This document shows, in pieces, positions 22,624 to 33,758 of a stretch of DNA of 64,000 nucleotides (the stretch's first letter is position 1; each line of letters begins with the position of its first letter). Source of the DNA: Tetracladium setigerum (taxonomy: Eukaryota > Ascomycota > Leotiomycetes > Helotiales); NCBI GenBank assembly GCA_031472005.1, contig PZJY01000003.1:1364001-1428000 (forward strand). Direction: 5' to 3'. The notes under the pieces are model-generated. The model had not been told where the DNA came from. It ran no database searches and saw only the letters and a list, made by a program, of their open reading frames with translations. The position numbers were made by a program, and so were the translations under genes.

Positions 22624-24897
22624 TCACAACAAGGACTTTCCGCCAGGCGATCGATTGATTCGTGAAATACGCTGGCTGTTCTCGGTACCGTTCTCTTTTG
22701 TGGGATCATACATTCTCTCTCTGATTAGCGTATCCATTTGCTCATTGCTGAGACCCCGGAGAGCAGGCTCATGGTCTAGCTTTTGACGTTGTGCTTCGCG
22801 GATCACCTCTCGGGCAACGATTATGCTGACTTCGCGGATACGATCGATGTTTGGGTAAAGTCGGCCTTCGTCGAGCTCGGATGGATTGATTGCCGCACTC
22901 AAGGCTACAGCAGATGCGTAGATCTGCACCAAAAAATTAGTTCCTCAACGCGTTTTTGATTTCATGGGGTGGCCAACCATTTGTTGACTGATGATCGAGG
23001 ACTTGCAGAGGATGGCCGCGAGACCCACACCTGGAAAGATATACATGTTGCTATGGATGGTTAGAACAGCGCTTCCGACGAGGATTAATCGTGCTGACTT
23101 ACTTTCCCTGACTTGGTAACATAATCTTCTCCTTGTAGAGATATGGTTGGAAAGGGCTACCACTTGCGAATATTGCGCGTCCACCAGTGTGTTTGATTGC
23201 TTCTTCAAAGGTACATTCGGCATTACTGGAAGGATTCGACAGGGGGAAAATAATCGGGTGTTCGTTTAAGGTGGCCATTTTCCTCAGGATCGACTCATTG
23301 AAGATTCCGCGTATCGTCGAAAGTCCCATGAGAATGGTAGGTTTGACGAAATCGATGACCTGCGAAAGATCTTTGAACTGTTGACCATTGTTGTCATCCC
23401 GAGAGAAGTAGACCTTGTGTGGGGCTAATCTATCTCCCCGATCGTTGGTGATTAGGCCCTTGGTATCAACGAACCAAAAACACTTGCGAGCTTCATCCTC
23501 ACTCAAACCTTCCTTGATGAAATATTCCACAATTTGTTTTGCAACACCAACTCCTGCGCTTCCTGCGCCCATGAAGACTGCTCGTTGGTCCTTGGCTGGA
23601 ACACCAGTTTTCTTGAAAGCATTAATAATGCCTGCCAAAATAACAGCTCCGGTGCCTTGAATATCGTCATTAAAACAAGAATACTTGTGTTGATATCGTT
23701 CTAGGGCAGGGAATGGATTTTTGAAGTCCTCGAATTGCACGACAATACTGCAGCTGTCAGTCCTTGGACGATGGTCAACTCGTAGAGTACTACTTACCCT
23801 GGCCACACGGTGTTCAGCGCAACCATCAACTCGTCCAGAAATTCTGCTTCCTCTTTGTCGGAGACCTTCTTCATCCGTGAACCCATGTATAACGGGTCCT
23901 TGAGTAAAGCCTCATTATTGGTGCCCAAATCCAGCATCAAAGGCAGAGTCGTATCTGGTCTAATTCCTGCACATCCCGTATATAGTGCGAGTTTTCCAAC
24001 CGGAATTCCCATGCCATTTATACCAAGGTCACCCAGACCGAGGATTCGGGATCCATCTGTGACCACTGTGATTTCGACCTTTGGCTTAGGCCAATTCCGG
24101 AGGACATCGACAAGATTTCCGCGGTCTTTGAACGAAAGGTAAAGTCCTGGGAAAGGAATTAGATATTGCTTAGAAATACCAAATTTCACTTCGAAAACAC
24201 TTGTCCTGACTTACCCTCTGGCTGCGAGTAAATTTCGGACCACTTCAAGCACGCTTCACCAACCACGGGTGTGTAGATCAGAGGAGCAATTGTCTGATTT
24301 CCAAGTCAGCAGGTATTCACGTGTATTTCGGCCAAACGCAGCCTCATGAGTCAGACATACGGTGAAATTTTCCACCACGAGGCGGTAGAAGAGATGGACA
24401 TTTGTGTTCCGCAAATTGCTGAGATAGATGTATTTCTCGATCGGGGTAGCTTTCGACTGGAGCTGTTTGAGGCCTGCCGATGAAGGTTAGAGACAAATTG
24501 GTTGGGATTAACCGGATTGGTATGGGGGCGGAAAAAAACTGACATCTCTGTGACTGCAGCGCGAAGCTTTCCACATTAGGAGGTGTCAAACCATAGGTTC
24601 CGCGCTGGATTCTCGCCTCAATTGAATGCGAGGTATCTAGATAGCTGCTCCTAACATCGAATGTCAATATCACGCAGCAGGAGGCAATTCACATTCCTGA
24701 TTGGATGGGTACTCACGCTGAGGGGGTGTGGTGGCATTGGCAGCTCCGGCGTGGGGAAAGGCCGCAGATCCGCTGGAATTTCTGCTGGAGGGCATTTCGG
24801 CGACTTGTGAAGATATAAATCGATTTGAGACGAAGCGATAATTGTGTTTCGGGGTGTGGAGGAGGATGCGTCCTTTCGCGGTGCAAAGTCCCCTCAT
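22624..24897 (-). CDS. MAE1: NAD-type malic enzyme, mitochondrial
   Basis: Oxidatively decarboxylates malate to pyruvate. Motifs in order: RGTYGLTPPNVESFALQ, IAPLIYTPVVGEACLKW, VTDGSRILGLGDLGINGMGI, the metal-site segment FNDDIQGTGAV, the dinucleotide-binding GAGSAGVGVA, and PLSNPSSNAECTFEEA. The first 30 residues (MRGLCTAKGRILLHT and on) are basic and lack acids, fitting a mitochondrial presequence. There are eight exons, with introns 24651-24716, 24474-24543, 24294-24360, 24147-24214, 23748-23797, 23051-23102 and 22924-22977. All junctions agree in phase except the first. One extra base in exon 1, most simply in the C5 run (24722-24726), gives 615 residues and a continuous frame. NAD rather than NADP preference is by family resemblance. 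Confidence 0.9.
24722..24726 (-). other. Possible single-base deletion in malic enzyme exon 1
   Basis: Exon 1 ends one base into a codon, but exon 2 needs two bases before it. A sixth C in this run would fix the phase. An unrecognised splice choice is the alternative, since this N-terminal part is poorly conserved. Confidence 0.5.
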
Positions 24898-27800
24898 CTC
24901 GAAATGTTGAGGCTGCCGAAGTGAAGCGGTTGAGGCATGGAAACGGCGATTTGGCCGAGGTTCGTGACTGTTCTTGCAGTGGCCAAAAATCCTCTCACAA
25001 ACACTGATTCATCAACCGACCACCGACGCGTGACCAGCGAGTGACCAGAATACACTCATCACCATTCATCTCTACCTTTCTCGCATCTCTCCCTCCGCTC
25101 TATTATTAATGGTACCCAATCATTTTTTTCATGATGAAGGGCTTGACCCCAAAATCGCATTCTAATGAATGCCACCAAAAAACAATGGGGGAAGCAGAAG
25201 GGGAGGAGAAAACACACGAAAAGGCAAAGGGAACAAACTTACCACCAGCCAGCCGGTGAAGTCTCGATATCTCTGGAATCGAAATACCTCCTGCCAGCCA
25301 GCAATACCTCAGTCTCAGTCAGGCGCTTGATGGCTTTCCTGAAGCCTGTTTTTTCTTGCGAGTTTGCATCTGGCCATCTGCAGATGTGGTGGGTTTTGTC
25401 TTCTTTCCCTTCCTTTAGTATCGGACGTGTGTTGCTCGTTTGCCAAATGGAGCAAGGTCTCCATCTCGCGCTGACAGACGACGATCGATCGTATGGCATT
25501 TCCGCATCTCACGGCATTTGAGAAGTCTCGCGTTCACGGCAAGCTGCCTCGATCTCGTATTCTCTGAGGCGATAGAAGTCTCATCACCAACATCTCTTCC
25601 TCAAAACAATTGAAGCTAGGTGCGTGAAGGACCTCATGATCGGAGAGCTTTGGAGCTACAGTATCACGACTGTGGCCACAAACAAAATCTAGCCTTGGGT
25701 TGGAATGAACTTCAATGAAGGCAGAATACACTCTTCAGAATTCCGAATTGAGGTGTTTTCCACGGAACGAAAGGATTCTCTTCCTTCAATTTCATCTTAT
25801 GGCACAGTCAAATTTTACCGTTTCCCTCGGGAACCAAATTTTTTGGATGGCAACACACTGCAACAGGCATCGCGACGGATGCTCATGCACCTCGCGCGGA
25901 GCTTCAAGGGCGAACTGCCCTGATGCGGCAACGAAGAATTACCCGCATACGACCCCTCATATCCAACCTTGTTTAATTTAGCTACCCGCATGTTTGATTG
26001 TCACGAGCCGCTGGCCCATGGAATTCGAGACAATCAAATTATTGCAATGGCCAAAATAGATGCAGCAAAAGTGTTGTTGGCGGAATGAGTACAACCGCTC
26101 CATAGCTGTCCTGTCGGGTGACAACTAAGTGGTTCTACTTACCAGACTTGGAGTGTTCTATTCAGATCAAGGTCTTCACGAGGACAAAAAGTATCTTTGT
26201 GTTAGTTGCAAAACGAGCCATCTCGCGTATCTCGTGACGTTGCATCGAGCTGGTTGTGGCGTTCCATCGTCTCCAAGAAGAGTTACTCGAGGGTGGAACT
26301 GAGGCATTAGGTACCGCGATACCTAATTCGAGACCGAGGAACATCCAACAAACCTTTTCTTTCCCCACATCTCAGCCAACCAATGTCTTGAAACATGTCA
26401 GATCTCTTATCGGCGCTGCCAGTTGCTTGCTCAAGAAGCTGATCCACAAGCCAAATGCCATCTGCGTTTGCTGCCACGTTGGAGCACCCGAGGGCCGAGA
26501 GGCTCTAAACTAATGCACTACCTGCCGCTCGTCTATCAATCTCTGGAGAACCTACCAAACCCCAACCTCTCCAGTCTCCAGTTCCCCAACTCTCCAACTC
26601 TCACCAGCATCTGGAACACGATTCGGCCCGTGAGTAATACCTCAAACTTCAAACAGCCAGGTCGCGAACCGGAGAAGCAGCTGTGCTTGCCTGAACCCTT
26701 GCATTCTTCAATAATACCAATCTCTGCTCCTCCATTATCTCATTGGTTTCAAGAGAATCGGCGGGTATCAATACCACCCTCCTCGTGGATCTTTGCGCTA
26801 TTTGCTGAAGTCACGTGTTCAAGCGAATCAAAACAAAACATCCGATCTTTGCTGCCGTGGTCGTACTGGAACGCTCTAGGTTTAATTTGCATCAGGTCCA
26901 TTGCTGGGTTTAGATTACACGACATGTCAAACCAATCTGGACAGATCCAAACTGTCGGATTGGGAGAAATAAATTTCGTTTATGGGGTACTTGTCCCGTT
27001 TGGCCGCTTCGTGCATGACCAAATTCTCACCAATGAAATCAAGGTTCGATACTCGTGAGGACGGATTGGGATTGGGAGCCCCACGGTAAGGCGGACGTTG
27101 AAAGCGTGTAGCGCGCGGTTGATGCGTCAAGCAAAGAAAAGTGAAGTGCGGCCCGGAGTGCCGACTCTGCCCTTGAGTCTGGCCAAGGCAATGCCAATGC
27201 GACTGACAGGAAAATATTGTTGGGTGGAAGCTTGAATTGCAGAATGGTAGACTCGGTGGAGGTCGTGTGTCTGGATCTATCTCGAGGAGTAGACGAGGAG
27301 CATCTTCAGCCTTGGTATACAAGGCTTCAAGCAGGGTAGGGCAGGATCGGGCAATCAATTACAATTCAGGAAGATGCATGTAAGTCTTTCCATTATTCAT
27401 TATTATTGAGATACAGGAAAGAACTGGCTGGCTATCTTTGCTGGATCTGCGCTGTGAGACGAGGGTTTTCCTACAGTATGCCCGAGGTGGCTGCTCCCAT
27501 CTAGCTTGCGATCCAGGGACCAATACAGTAATTAATCTCTAGATCCCGAGGAGACAGAGTTTGCCCAAGAGAAGCCGTGTTCTCGGTAGACTCAAAACAC
27601 GAGATCTACAAACAACTTGCTGGGAAGGGTCCATAACGTGACAGGTGCAGAGCGCAGGGTTTTCGTACCAAATACAGTCAGACGAGCCAGTCAAGGCCAA
27701 GCGAGGCAATGTCAATGAAATATGCCAAAATAAATCACCTGTCAGGTACGTAGCATTGTACTGGGGAATGGGGATGGGGCGATATTACTCTGTGGGAGAA

Positions 27801-28629
27801 TGTGGACTGTGGAGTCCCGTCTAGAGGGCGGGTTGGATGGGGTTTGCTGGAGTAAGAGGGGGAGGGGGAAGGGGAAAGGGGAAAGGGGGTAGGTGAGTGT
27901 GAGTGTGAGGATTCACTACTACTCGTCGTACTCGAGGAGCAGAAACAGCAGCAGCAAGCGACAAACAACAACAACACCACAGAGGAGACGAGAGAGCAAA
28001 AAAACTAAACCAACCTCCGTCGAGAGACCATAGGAAGACGGTGATTCGCCACGCTCGCGAGAGGCCCGTTATTGCCGGGGACCCCAAGTGCTGGCCGTGC
28101 TCACACCACTGGCCACTCCCTTCGCCAGCCGACCACAACATCACGCTTCACGGCATCCAGACGCGCCCTCGCTCTGGAATCAATATGGGGATCTCCCACA
28201 GGGCACCCACACTAGCACGCACCTGCGTCGGGGATTGTCTCCCATGGCGCGTCCTCACTGGCTCGTCTGTTCTGCACTGTCGGACAGCCATCCCGGCCTC
28301 GTCAATCTGAAATCTGGGGTCGTGGCGGAAAAATCACGGTCGTCTTGTCTCCGTTTCCTCTTTGGGACTTACGAGACGGGGATATCAAAATTTTGAACTT
28401 GACACTCTTTACTGCTAGCTAGCTCCGAGCTCAAGTGGCCATGGGTCTTCCGAGAAAGGAACAGAGGAGCAGCAGAGGAGAGAGGGAAAGGGATCTTCGA
28501 AATCTCATTAAATAGACCCGTCTGCCCCAGGAATGATCTTCTTTTTTTCTCGATATCCCCAACTCACAGGAGCAGCATCCGCCCTTACAACAACAGTCAC
28601 CGGCATACTTCCGCAAGTATCTCGATACA
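24898..28629. other. Long divergent intergenic region, malic enzyme / sugar transporter
   Basis: This 3.7 kb region is free of supported genes. The longest open frame (about 26423-27058, plus) has no recognisable domain, and a minus frame overlaps its 3' end at 26927-27358. Purine-rich G tracts occur at 27750-27900. The final 200 bases are CA/CT-rich and fit a transporter leader. A long regulatory region before a highly expressed transporter is plausible but not shown. Confidence 0.6.
27858..27889 (+). promoter_or_regulatory. G-quadruplex motif upstream of the sugar transporter
   Basis: Five G tracts of 5, 5, 4, 4 and 5 bases are separated by one to three As, all on the plus strand. This satisfies the usual intramolecular G4 pattern with very short loops. 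It lies about 740 bp before the transporter ATG. A regulatory role is inference. Confidence 0.55.
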
Positions 28630-30385
28630 ATGGCCGACATCAGCGAGAAACAACTGGGCTCTAATGTCCACGAGCACGAGGATCGATCCCTTCACAAGGC
28701 TGACATCGTCGAGACCAAGCTCGTCCACGGCGATGACAACTACGCCCAAGCCATGCTCAAGGAGCCTCCGATTCCATGGAACGCGGTCGCCATCAACCTT
28801 TACTTGATCTCGGTTGTTGGTTTCTTCTGCTCCACCTCCAACGGTTTCGACGGTACTATGTTCGGTAACTTGCTCGATAACGAGGACTTCAAGAAGGTCT
28901 TCAACGTCAACAGTGTCGGTATTGGTGCCGGTATTGTCTCCTCTATGGCTCAAATTGGTTCCGTCGCCTCTGTTCCGTTCGTTGGTCCCGCCATTGATAC
29001 CTGGGGACGAAGAGTCGGTATGATGATCGCTGGTACTATCATTATCATCGGTGTCGTCATCCAAGGTACCATTGTCCAAACTCGCAGCACTCAACAATTC
29101 ATGGTCGGTCGTTTCCTCATGGGTTTCGGTGTCAACATGATCTCCGCCGCTGGTCCTTGCTACGTCATTGAAATCTCTCACCCAGCTTACCGTGGTATCG
29201 TCGTCGGTCTTTACAACGTCTTCTGGTAAGCGACAGCTCTTGATTCCTCCTCAGAATATTGACTAACATTGCAAAAGGCCCGTTGGTGCTCTCGTCTCTT
29301 CCAGCGCTAACCGTGGATGCATGAACATGGCTGGTGACAAATCTTGGATCATCCCGATTTGGCTCCAATTGATGTTCCCAACTCTCGTCTTCATCGCCGC
29401 TCCATTCCTCCCAGAGTCTCCTCGATGGAACTACACCAACGGAAAGCAAGACCTCGCCAAGGCTTTCCTCACCAAGTACCACGGTAACGGTAACCCAGAC
29501 TCCGAGTGGGTCAAGCTTCAAATGTTCGAGTATGAGTCTCACTTGGAACTCGAGGGTGCCGACAAGAGATGGTGGGATTACAGAGCGCTCTTCAAGACCC
29601 GTGCTTCCCGCTACCGTCTCGCTACCAACTGCCTCACTGGTCTCTTCGGTCAATGGGCTGGTAACGGTATCGTCTCTTACTTCTTGGCTGGTGTCTTGCA
29701 AACTGCTGGTGTTGAGAACCGAACCACCCGTGCCAACCTTTTCGTTGCCATGAACGTTGTCCAGATTGTTATCTCCTCCATTGGATCTTGCTTTGTTGAC
29801 AAGATCGGTCGTCGCCCCATGCTCATCTGGGTCAACGTCGGATGCTCTATCTGCTGGGTCGGTGTCGTCGCTGCTGGTGGTATTCAAGCTTCCAAGCACG
29901 ATGATGCTTCCTCGATTGCCATGGTTACCATGATCTACATCTTCCAATCTGTCTACTCTTTCGGATGGACCCCACTTCAAGCTCTCTACCCCGTCGAGGT
30001 CCTCTCCTTCGAGATGCGTGCCAAGGGTATGGCTTTCTCCGGTCTCTTCGTCAACTTCGGTACTCTCGTCAACCAATTCGGTTTCCCAGAGGCCCTCGAG
30101 AAGATCAAGTGGAAGACCTACATCGTCTTCGTCGTCTGGTGTATGGTTCAAGCCGGTATTGCCTTCTTGTTCGCTCCTGAGACCAAGAACCGAACTGTAA
30201 GTTCCTCCTTTCCCCCATAATCTCCTAACACCTACTAACACTTTTTGCAGCTTGAGGAACTTGATGATATCTTCAGCGCACCAAACCCAATGAAGGCATC
30301 CATCGAGAAGAAGAAGCTCGAGCTCGACTCCAACGCCAACGTTGTTGGTGTCCAAGTCGTCGAGAAGAACGTCTCCGCCGCTTAA
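28630..30385 (+). CDS. MFS sugar transporter, lactose-permease-like
   Basis: Plasma-membrane sugar/H+ symporter of the fungal hexose/lactose transporter family, with about 12 membrane segments and 549 residues. Signature elements: NGFDGTMFGNL in the first helix loop, IDTWGRRVGMM (loop 2-3), PESPRW after helix 6, VDKIGRRPML (loop 8-9), PLQALYPVEVLSFEMRAKG, and APETKNRT-LEELDDIF across the last splice junction. Two introns, 29226-29277 and 30197-30250, have clean donors and CTAAC branch points. The start ATACAATGGC at 28630 opens a charged cytoplasmic N-terminus. Codons end mostly in C, a strong bias implying high expression; the same bias keeps a long antisense frame open over the gene. The substrate cannot be read from sequence. 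Confidence 0.93.
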
Positions 30386-31606
30386 GCGACGACTCCACTC
30401 TTTTACAAAAATGGTGTGTTTGGCAAGGATATGTCAGGAAGATAACCCAGAACTTCTACATACAGATATGGTGATGTTTAAAGCAGTTGACGATCCCACT
30501 ATGGCATCAGTCTTTTAATAGAATTTGCTTCTCTAAACTTCCTTGCATTTTGCTGTGACTTCTCCCTTTTTCACCCGGTAGCCATCTTCCTTTCTCTACC
30601 AGAAAATTCTTAATCAGTTTTCTGCGATTCCCTGCAAAATTCTTCCCTCTCATAAAGCATGATCAATAGAAACGTACTCCGTATTATGTTACGACTTTTA
30701 GATAAAACTAACTTTTTCTGACAAGTGACAATGCTGTGAATTTGAAGTTGTGAAAGGTCAAGACTAGAGTGAGTGATCAAAGGGAGTATATGCAACATGA
30801 GAAACAATAATTAAGAATTCACGGATATCAAGTAAGATTACATATCATCCAACTGACACCTTACTCACACTATTCGCTGTTGAGGCAAAAGCTGACCCGG
30901 CTATCCCTTGTGTACAATATCATTTAATTACTTAGTCTAAAATTAAAACATATGGCATGACGCCAACTTGATATTCTTATGTCACCAATTCCCATCGTCT
31001 TAGTGTGCAACATTTACAGTCCAAAAAACGTCAATTCGCTTGGATTCTCAAGTATAGGCCCAATAGCGTAGTCGCAGCCCCTCAAATATGTGATCTTGGC
31101 ACCTTAGGAGCACTCTCTAGGATGATGTGTTGAGCTTTTTGTACTTCATCCCATCCCATAGAGCTTCGTGAGGTGCAAAACATCCGCCAACGGGACCCTG
31201 CCGGCACGTGAATTACCCTTTCGAGATTTCGGTTGCTTCTTACAACACACTTAATACCTATTCACTATGTATCTACAATATGCAAAGATCCCAAAAACCT
31301 GTTCAATGACAGTGGAGATATCTTTTTCGCGGTTTTGAAGTTTCTTTTTTTCGGATTAGTTGGCCTGAGAAAAAGAGAATACGCTATGTTGAATGCCAAG
31401 TTTGATATAAACCCCCAAAGTCCCAAAAGAATTGTATGTCGAGATGATCACTTCATTCTCCCCTGTCTCCGACCCCCCGATAATCATTACTTATCACATA
31501 CGAGTAAATTCTACAGCCTCTACAACTACTTTTACACAGCGAAATTAATCAGCTGCAGTAACATCAAGGCATATGGAAACGCTCACTTCAACTGTCCATA
31601 TCTCTC
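30386..31606. other. Intergenic, AT-rich, no gene recognised
   Basis: Downstream of both the transporter and the small secreted-peptide gene. A plus-strand open frame near 31233 has no protein-like features and overlaps the 3' end of the peptide gene. Nothing is supported. Confidence 0.55.
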
Positions 31607-31849
31607 TTAACATTTGAGATTGGGGTATTTATAGATCAAGCAGACACTTGAACACTGGATATTGGTGCAGATACCGCCCAAACAAAAGCCGCCCAAGATT
31701 GGGGAACAAGGGCCGCGTTTGCTGAGATCGCTGTCTCGTGTTTCGAGCGAAGCTTCAACCTCAATCGACTCAATCAGTTGAATGACAGGTTGAAGAGGAG
31801 CCGCAGCGACGAGAGTGAGGACGCTGGTGAGGATGATTTTGAATATCAT
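31607..31849 (-). CDS. Small secreted cysteine-rich peptide with Kex2-type processing site
   Basis: An 80-residue precursor. Residues 1-17 form a hydrophobic signal peptide (MIFKIILTSVLTLVAAA). Residues 18-45 form a propeptide ending in the dibasic LSKR. The predicted mature peptide is about 35 residues with six cysteines at 48, 56, 61, 66, 70 and 80, spaced x7, x4, x4, x3, x9. This is the architecture of small secreted fungal peptides such as effector candidates or defensin-like peptides; no family is recognised and no activity is claimed. No intron is present. A TATA element lies about 135 bp upstream of the ATG, and the leader is rich in CAAC/ACAA, typical of well-expressed fungal genes, so the gene is more credible than its size alone suggests. 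It stands alone in a gene-poor, AT-rich 3.4 kb stretch. Confidence 0.75.
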   Translation of the reverse strand: MIFKIILTSVLTLVAAAPLQPVIQLIESIEVEASLETRDSDLSKRGPCSPILGGFCLGGICTNIQCSSVCLIYKYPNLKC

Positions 31850-31982
31850 CGTAACGGTCTTGAGAGGGATTGAGAAATTAAGAGTTGTGATTGTTGGGGG
31901 TTGGGTTGTGGTTGGAATTGGTCATTTGATGTTGTGTTTGTTGACTTGGATGGATAGAGGCAGAGAGGGATATATTGGCATC

Positions 31983-31991
31983 TTATATATC
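31983..31991 (-). promoter_or_regulatory. TATA element of the secreted-peptide gene
   Basis: TATATAAGA on the minus strand, about 135 bp upstream of the ATG, with an A/C-rich leader in between. Confidence 0.6.
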
Positions 31992-33758
31992 AATAAATGT
32001 GGGAGCAGGGAAGCTCGAGCTACACCATAATACCCGGAAAGGGCTCCCGATATCCATTAGTCTATGCAGAATCATGTTTCCTCTCTGCAAACTTTACATC
32101 AGGAAACGAATCTCGTTCGGTGTCTCGAGGAGTTTTGGAGACACACCTAGGTCTCGGCTTTGGAACAAGAGACCTACAGTCTTCTTCTGGGGTGAATGCA
32201 TGCCTTGGGGTACCGATGATAAAAATCTTGTGTAGACAAAAGTCTCAATGCGTTCCCTAAACGAGAGGATTTACAACTCTTCGGGAAACCTATGTACAGT
32301 ACCTCGCCCGAACAAGGCAATAAAAAGGCCAAAGGCATCAATCACACCCATGTCGGATGCGAAGAAACATTTCGTTGACTCGGACGGACTAAAGCCCTCA
32401 TATTGCCTCAACTTTGGGCCGGCGATGCATCGAATCCAGGTTTTTTGTAGGCGATGGTGTGCCGCTGGGAATCGGCACAGCAAGAAGTCTATAGTAAGAC
32501 GAGGAGTTTAAGTTATAATTTAAACAACTCAGTAAGGACTGACTTCAAGGCTAATCGAGTATCACTACGCATGAGAGGATAACGAATAATGTTCATATTC
32601 AGCGTAAGTAATTTCTTTTTAGTAAGTCATCGTAGAGTATGGATATGTACGAACTACACTTATTTGCCTTGATGGAAGTGCCTGTACTATATTAGCTTAA
32701 TCTGTGGATGTATAAGTACGCATCAGTTTTCAATTACCATTCGAATTTCCCAGTGCCGCACAAGCTGCACCCCCTATAAAGTTAGATAGACCTAAGTAAG
32801 TACTCAGTAACTACACTGCCAGGACTCGATGTAAATGCTTTGACGGGGCAATTACTTTGCCCAACTGGGCATCAAAAATGCCGAGGAGTCTAAATTTGCT
32901 ACATACACTAATTATTGATGTTGAAGTAACTCAAGACATGTATATATCATGCCAGTGTGAGATCCGATACCTGACCGTTGCATACGCAACGGCCCTTTCC
33001 GTTTGCGGAGTAATATACTCAACTCATCCTACTGTCTCTGAACCAACCCTTGTTGGAGATTTCCATGCAAGCAACATGAACGCCACCACTTAGCCGTAAA
33101 GCTCACAAGCAAGACCTTCTCAGAACAGTTTTCACGCCTGAATCGCGGCACGGCACCGAACAAAATATGCAAAACACTCCTTGCGGAAAACGAGATGGTT
33201 TCCCCGAAGATATGATGACGAGAAGCTTTTCCTTAGATTCATCCTTGCGGCGGGCACTTTCGTACTCCGCCTCTGTTGATTCATCCGTCGGGCCTTATGC
33301 CGGAGTGATATCAAAAGCACACCTGCAGGCTGTTTCCCAGAGACTAAGACATTGCTAACTTCAATGACTACGGCGACTTCGATTCTTCGTTTTTTGGTTG
33401 TCGTCGAGTTTCCTGGCTACAACCCAATACAGTACAGTTTATGGAGCTGCCACTTGGTCAATAAGTTTTAAGCTCTCTAGTCGTCCTCTCATGGACCAGT
33501 TAGCTTTTTCTTGGAGAACTCCTCATGTGAAGCACCGTGAAAAGAAGACACAACTTTAAATCGACACTAGGGACATTCAATGAAACACAAGCGATGCAAG
33601 ACCTGGAATTCACAATTGCAACGGGAAAAGAAACTGTGGTGCTTTGTCATGTCATTTTGGACTCATAACGCCATACTTAGAATCACTAAGCCTGTAAACG
33701 CCAGAGACCAATTCAAATACCACGCTAGCTAACCCACAATCATCAATCCAAACCACAT
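31992..33758. other. Intergenic, AT-rich, no gene recognised
   Basis: The sequence upstream of the peptide gene and downstream of RPL7 has only short open frames and shows no domain, splice structure or repeat that I could support. Confidence 0.55.

Noticed and set aside
27035..27060. GGTTCGATACTCG, resembling a tRNA B box
   Set aside because: The T-stem does not pair and no acceptor or anticodon stem surrounds it.
26423..27358. A 211-codon plus frame and a 143-codon minus frame in the long intergenic region
   Set aside because: No motif, no splice structure and odd composition. They overlap each other at 26927-27058 and look like chance.
29165..30355. A 396-codon open frame antisense to the sugar transporter
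   Set aside because: It mirrors the codon bias of the transporter. C-ending codons rarely give stops on the opposite strand, and the predicted protein is Asp/Glu/Val/Gly-rich without domains.
31233..31610. A 125-codon plus-strand frame next to the secreted-peptide gene
   Set aside because: No signal peptide, domain or leader features. Its 3' end overlaps the better supported peptide gene on the other strand.
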